Shown in pieces: positions 7,769 through 10,095 of a DNA stretch of 10,095 nucleotides. The position numbers and the translations under genes were made by a program. The stretch lies in the NCBI GenBank assembly GCA_003452695.1, contig DMNP01000007.1, positions 1-10,095 of the forward strand. The letters run 5' to 3'. The DNA comes from Eggerthellaceae bacterium. GTDB taxonomy: Bacteria; Actinomycetota; Coriobacteriia; Coriobacteriales; Eggerthellaceae. The notes under the pieces were generated by a model. The model worked only from the letters and a program-made list of their open reading frames with translations. It was not told where the DNA came from and ran no database searches. Within the stretch, counting starts at the first letter, position 1. Each line of letters starts with the position of its first letter.

Positions 7769-7788
7769 CATAATAGAGGGCTATTATG
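7769..7788. repeat. Palindrome copy 4 (perfect arms, reverse-complement centre)
   Basis: Reads CATAATAGAGGGCTATTATG, the exact reverse complement of copy 3. The flanks are GGG on the left and TTGCCC on the right, so the outer arms are offset by an inserted TT. Confidence 0.85.
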
Positions 7789-7791
7789 TTG

Positions 7792-7847
7792 CCCTGCAGT
7801 CGCAGCACCGCAGGGTTGTATTCGGACCGCCCCGTATATGGCGGTTC
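7792..7847. repeat. Two adjacent short hairpins after the palindrome array
   Basis: CCCTGC (7792-7797) can pair with GCAGGG (7810-7815) around 12 bases. An 8-bp stem including one G-T pair can form between 7824-7831 and 7840-7847 (core ACCGCC/GGCGGT, 8-base loop). No T-run follows either stem. Such potential is common in GC-rich intergenic DNA, so the significance is modest. Confidence 0.45.
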
Positions 7848-7857
7848 ACGATGGGAC

Positions 7858-7920
7858 AGGGCTTCAACCCGACGGGGGAGAGCCTCAGTCCGACGGGGAA
7901 GGGCTTCAACCGATTGTCGG
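7858..7920. repeat. Three 21-bp tandem repeats
   Basis: Units at 7858-7878, 7879-7899 and 7900-7920 begin AGGGCTTCAACC, AGAGCCTCAGTC and AGGGCTTCAACC. Units 1 and 2 share the following CGACGGGG, while unit 3 diverges at its end. The 21-bp period equals two turns of B-DNA and also seven codons, but no frame through it looks like a real gene. It is separate from the 104-bp palindrome array. Confidence 0.7.
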
Positions 7921-7956
7921 CAATCTTGTCCGTGTTGGCCGGGATTCATCGGCGGC

Positions 7957-7996
7957 AAAAACAGGGGAGGCAAGGGCGGTGCACCCTTGCCTCCCC
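7957..7996 (-). terminator. Intrinsic terminator of the secreted beta-helix protein gene
   Basis: GGGGAGGCAAGGG (7964-7976) pairs perfectly with CCCTTGCCTCCCC (7984-7996) around a 7-base loop. Five A residues at 7957-7961 become the T-run on the - strand. It lies about 30 bases beyond the stop codon at 8025-8027, in the right orientation for Rho-independent termination. Confidence 0.9.
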
Positions 7997-8024
7997 GTCT
8001 GTCGTCTGGTGCTTCTTGCGTGCG

Positions 8025-9134
8025 CTACTTCTTCACCACGTACACGGTGTAGTAGCCGTCGGCGCTCTTCACGCTGGTGGTGTAGCGCTGCTCCTCCCTG
8101 TAGCCCATCGAGGCCAGCAGATCTGTCCAGCTGGGAGCGTTAACGCCGTCGTAGTACTCCGACAGGTTCGACCCGCGCATGGCCACCTTGCTGCCCTTGG
8201 CGTCGATGCACTTGTACCCCTTGGCCAGCCCGCTCGGCAGCGCGTAGCCGAACTGGTCGAGTATGGGGTAGTTCGCCGATTGCGCGTAGGTCATGGTAAC
8301 GGCGGGGCTCCACAGGGTTGCGTCGGGCGAGGCCTTCGTGCCGAAGCTGCCGCCCTTCAGCTTTATACGCGCGCTCTTGGATGCCACGCTGATGCCGCTG
8401 CCGTAGTGCATGAACTGGCCTGTGTACTCGTTGGCGCCGGCGCGCACGTAGGGCTTGCCCGTGGTGAACAGCTTCGAGCTGCCGAACAGCGCCACGCCGT
8501 TGCCGATGCTGCGCACGCGGCTCTTGCCCTGCAGGTAGCATTTCGACTTGTCGTAGGCCATGATGCCGCTGGTGATGTCGCTGCGGAATTCCGTGGCGTT
8601 GTTCACGATGCTGCCGCTCTTCAGGTAGAACTTGGCCGTGCCCTGCAAGACGACGGCGGCCGTCTCGGTGGAATAGAGGACGCCCTTGTTCTTCTTGCTC
8701 GATTTCAGGATGACCTTGCCCTTGGTCGCGTGCAAGGGCGATACCGTGCGCAGGGGAACGCCGGTATAGGCGGTTTTCACCATCTTGCCGTTCAGGTCGA
8801 TGACATACTTCCTGTTCTTGGTGATGTTCAGGTAGTAGTTCTCGTTTGGCAGCGTTATGTTCTTCATAATCTTGAACGTGCCGCCCTTGTACCTGCCGAT
8901 GATATGCCATTGCGCGGCCGTACGGATCTTGTGCACCTTGGCCTTTTGGGTGACAAGCTGCATCTGCTGCGCGTTGTCCTGGGCGCCAAGTGATGTGGCG
9001 CTGCCCGCTGTCAGATCTTGCGCCAATGCGGTGGTCGGGTGCGTTGCGCCTAGGGCGAGGCCCAATGCAAATGCAATTGCCGCCGCAACGATCGCTGCTG
9101 TCGCCTTCCGTGTTTTCGTGGTTTCGCGTCCCAT
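8025..9134 (-). CDS. Secreted lysine-rich beta-helix-like surface protein
   Basis: Encodes 369 residues from the ATG at 9134. The frame is open further upstream, but the extension looks unlike protein, while the 9134 start gives a clean Sec signal peptide. That peptide has a basic n-region (MGRETTKTRK), a hydrophobic stretch at about 11-30 and a likely cleavage after ALA (residues 36-38, before QD). No near, well-placed ribosome site is seen; GAGAGG lies 10-15 bases upstream. The mature part is rich in Lys, Thr, Ser and Gly. It has short strand-like repeats such as VIDLNGK, KGKVILKSS, AKFYLKSGS and ARIKLKGGSF, the pattern of right-handed parallel beta-helix (pectate-lyase-like) surface proteins. 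No catalytic motif, LPXTG or membrane anchor is visible, so it is probably released or held by its basic charge. It has its own terminator. The function is unknown; adhesion or glycan binding would be a guess. Confidence 0.85.
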   Translation of the reverse strand: MGRETTKTRKATAAIVAAAIAFALGLALGATHPTTALAQDLTAGSATSLGAQDNAQQMQLVTQKAKVHKIRTAAQWHIIGRYKGGTFKIMKNITLPNENYYLNITKNRKYVIDLNGKMVKTAYTGVPLRTVSPLHATKGKVILKSSKKNKGVLYSTETAAVVLQGTAKFYLKSGSIVNNATEFRSDITSGIMAYDKSKCYLQGKSRVRSIGNGVALFGSSKLFTTGKPYVRAGANEYTGQFMHYGSGISVASKSARIKLKGGSFGTKASPDATLWSPAVTMTYAQSANYPILDQFGYALPSGLAKGYKCIDAKGSKVAMRGSNLSEYYDGVNAPSWTDLLASMGYREEQRYTTSVKSADGYYTVYVVKK

Positions 9135-9544
9135 GGTAATCGCCCGCCTCTCTCGTCGCTCCTCCGATGCTGATTGCAAGACAATCCTACAGTATGTATA
9201 CCTCAAAACAGACGGACTAGGCGATATTGGTCCGAGATTGTTATTAAGTTCCGCCCCGCCGCTGGCCCGGCTGTGAAAAGCAACCGGCGCCGCAGCGCTC
9301 GTCGTTGGCAGCAGGTGACCACTTGCGCCGGGCCATTCATCCTGAGAGAATACCCTGAAAGCAAGTTCGCGGCTTTGGCGGCCACAATGCTGGTGCCCGA
9401 CGGTCGGAAGCATCGCAGGCTGTCGCTCGTACGTTGCGCGCGTCGCCTGTGCCTTGCGAGCCGGGGCGGTTTTCGAGAACACGCACAGCCCGGGCGATAT
9501 CTGCGGCGCGCGGCGGCGTGTGCGCGGTGTGGACTGGAGAGCGT
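9135..9544. other. Divergent intergenic region between the secreted-protein gene and ccmE
   Basis: These 410 bases separate two divergent starts and must carry both promoters unless ccmE is read from elsewhere. The left part (about 9170-9250) is AT-richer and contains GTATGTATAC-like sequence, the likeliest promoter zone for the - strand gene. I could not find a convincing -35/-10 pair. The right 300 bases are GC-rich and show no recognisable gene or RNA. Reading frames through it in both directions have no protein-like character. Confidence 0.5.
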
Positions 9545-10095
9545 ATGAACACTAAAACGAAGCGGCGGATGGGCGTGGCCACGGGGCTTATCGTCATCGT
9601 GCTGCTCGTCGTGTTGGCCGTCGTGGGCGGCAATGCGGCTGCGAAGGCGGTTTCGGTGGCCGAGGCACTGGAATGGCAAGGCGATGGCAAGATTCAGGTA
9701 ACGGGCAACGTGGTGGAGAATTCCTTTGCCCTGGACGACAACGTGCTCACCTTCCGCATACACGACGCCGAGGCGGACCCTGCCGCGGCAACGCCCTTGG
9801 ACGTGCGCTACGACGGCGGCGTGTCGGCCACGTTCGGCAATGACGTAACGGCCATCTGCACGGGCAAGAAGGATGCTTCGGGTGTGCTCGTGTGCTCCGA
9901 ACTGGTAACGAAATGCCCGTCCAAATACGAAAACGCCACCGACGCCCTTTCCATCGAGCGGCTTATCGGATACGGCGAAGCTGTGCTGAACAAGCCCGTG
10001 AAGGTGGCTGGCGCCATTGCCGCGGGAACGCTTGCGGGCGTGGACGCGGCCGAGCGTTTTGTGCTCGCCGACGTCGATGGGGGCGAGCAGATGCC
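9545..10095 (+). CDS. ccmE: Cytochrome c maturation haem chaperone CcmE, cysteine type (3' end outside window)
   Basis: The first 183 residues are present and the frame is still open at the edge. The ATG at 9545 has a GGAG at 9536-9539, five bases upstream. A single N-terminal membrane anchor (about residues 9-30) precedes an OB-fold domain: KIQVTGNVVENSFAL (49-63), LTFRIHD (68-74), LDVRYDG (85-91), then TAICTGKKDASGVLVCSELVTKCPSKYE. This order matches CcmE, which binds haem covalently outside the membrane and hands it to the c-type cytochrome ligation machinery. The haem-binding site of E. coli CcmE is a histidine in HDENY; here it is Cys124 in CPSKY, the CxxxY form known from archaea and some sulfate reducers. 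After this domain, VKVAGAIAAGTLAGVDAAERFVL looks like the start of a second OB-like unit. Other ccm genes are expected beyond the edge. Confidence 0.88.
   Translation, partial: MNTKTKRRMGVATGLIVIVLLVVLAVVGGNAAAKAVSVAEALEWQGDGKIQVTGNVVENSFALDDNVLTFRIHDAEADPAAATPLDVRYDGGVSATFGNDVTAICTGKKDASGVLVCSELVTKCPSKYENATDALSIERLIGYGEAVLNKPVKVAGAIAAGTLAGVDAAERFVLADVDGGEQM

Larger units (their letters stand above)
7457..7788. repeat. Array of four 20-bp palindromes at ~104-bp spacing in a diverged tandem repeat
   Basis: Four copies of an inverted repeat lie at 7457-7476, 7562-7581, 7666-7685 and 7769-7788. Copies 3 and 4 have perfect 8-bp arms, CATAATAG and CTATTATG, around four bases. Their centres are CCCT and AGGG, so one is the exact reverse complement of the other. 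Copies 1 and 2 have one or more changes in the left arm. Start-to-start distances are 105, 104 and 103 bp. The DNA between is partly conserved: 7499-7524 and 7603-7628 match at 20 of 26 positions, and GGTTCGG recurs before copies 2 and 4. Flanking GGC/GCC bases often extend the arms; copy 4 has an extra TT in its right arm. A perfect 7-bp hairpin sits at 7736-7755. No T-run follows, so these do not look like simple terminators. The function is unknown; protein-binding sites or REP-like elements are options. Confidence 0.8.

Noticed and set aside
7457..7788. CRISPR array
   Set aside because: The repeats are short perfect or near-perfect palindromes with ~84-bp intervals that are related to each other, unlike unique 30-40 bp spacers. 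No cas gene is present.
7289..8143. Long + strand open frame (284 codons) across the repeat region
   Set aside because: It runs through the palindromes, the 21-bp repeat and the terminator, then into the opposite gene. Its product is rich in Cys, Arg and Trp without domain character, and its internal repeats simply reflect the DNA repeats.
7851..8993. + strand open frame of 380 codons opposite the secreted protein gene
   Set aside because: It crosses the terminator and lies antisense to a gene with a signal peptide and its own terminator. Its composition is typical of a high-GC shadow frame.
9340..9420. TPP-riboswitch-like motif (CTGAGAGAATACCC near 9342-9356)
   Set aside because: Only the CTGAGA...ACCC part matches. 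The GAACCTGATCTGG segment and the rest of the conserved core are missing, and no thiamin gene follows.
9135..9482. N-terminal extension of the secreted protein to an upstream start at 9482
   Set aside because: The extension has low-quality, Arg/Ser/Ala-rich content and would bury the signal peptide inside the protein. The ATG at 9134 gives a clean export signal.

Overview
The window looks like accessory chromosomal DNA from a high-GC anaerobic actinobacterium, most likely a Coriobacteriia/Eggerthellaceae relative. The basis is GC-rich coding sequence, a cysteine-type CcmE haem chaperone as found in respiratory anaerobes, a secreted beta-helix-type surface protein and a galactofuranosyltransferase-like enzyme. 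The taxon is inferred from gene content only.

Positions 1 to about 7134 are a cell-surface polysaccharide locus. On the + strand a broken O-antigen-polymerase (Wzy-like) remnant (2-436) overlaps a family 2 glycosyltransferase (436-1611). Facing them on the - strand is a four-gene block transcribed from 7134 down to 1652: a GlfT-like family 2 glycosyltransferase, a two-part HAD-like protein of the polysaccharide-locus type, a Wzx-type flippase, and a class I SAM methyltransferase. The first three are tightly coupled (4-nt gap, then 13-nt overlap); the methyltransferase follows after a 107-nt gap with a strong ribosome binding site. Together they would build, modify and flip a lipid-linked oligosaccharide. 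The only polymerase in view is damaged.

Positions 7135 to about 7956 hold no convincing gene. They contain four copies of a 20-bp palindrome (CATAATAG, four bases, CTATTATG) at start-to-start distances of 105, 104 and 103 bp, set in a diverged tandem repeat. Several further hairpins and a separate 3 x 21-bp tandem repeat follow.

Positions 7957 to 9134 carry a 369-residue secreted, lysine-rich beta-helix-like protein on the - strand with a textbook intrinsic terminator. After a 410-bp divergent intergenic region, a + strand ccmE homologue (9545 to the window end, truncated by the edge) begins what is probably a cytochrome c maturation region. Its haem-binding motif is CPSKY, and a second OB-fold-like segment seems to start before the edge.

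The most notable points are the helically phased palindrome array, the decayed wzy, and the cysteine-type CcmE with a possible duplicated domain. No clear new defence or mobile system was found.
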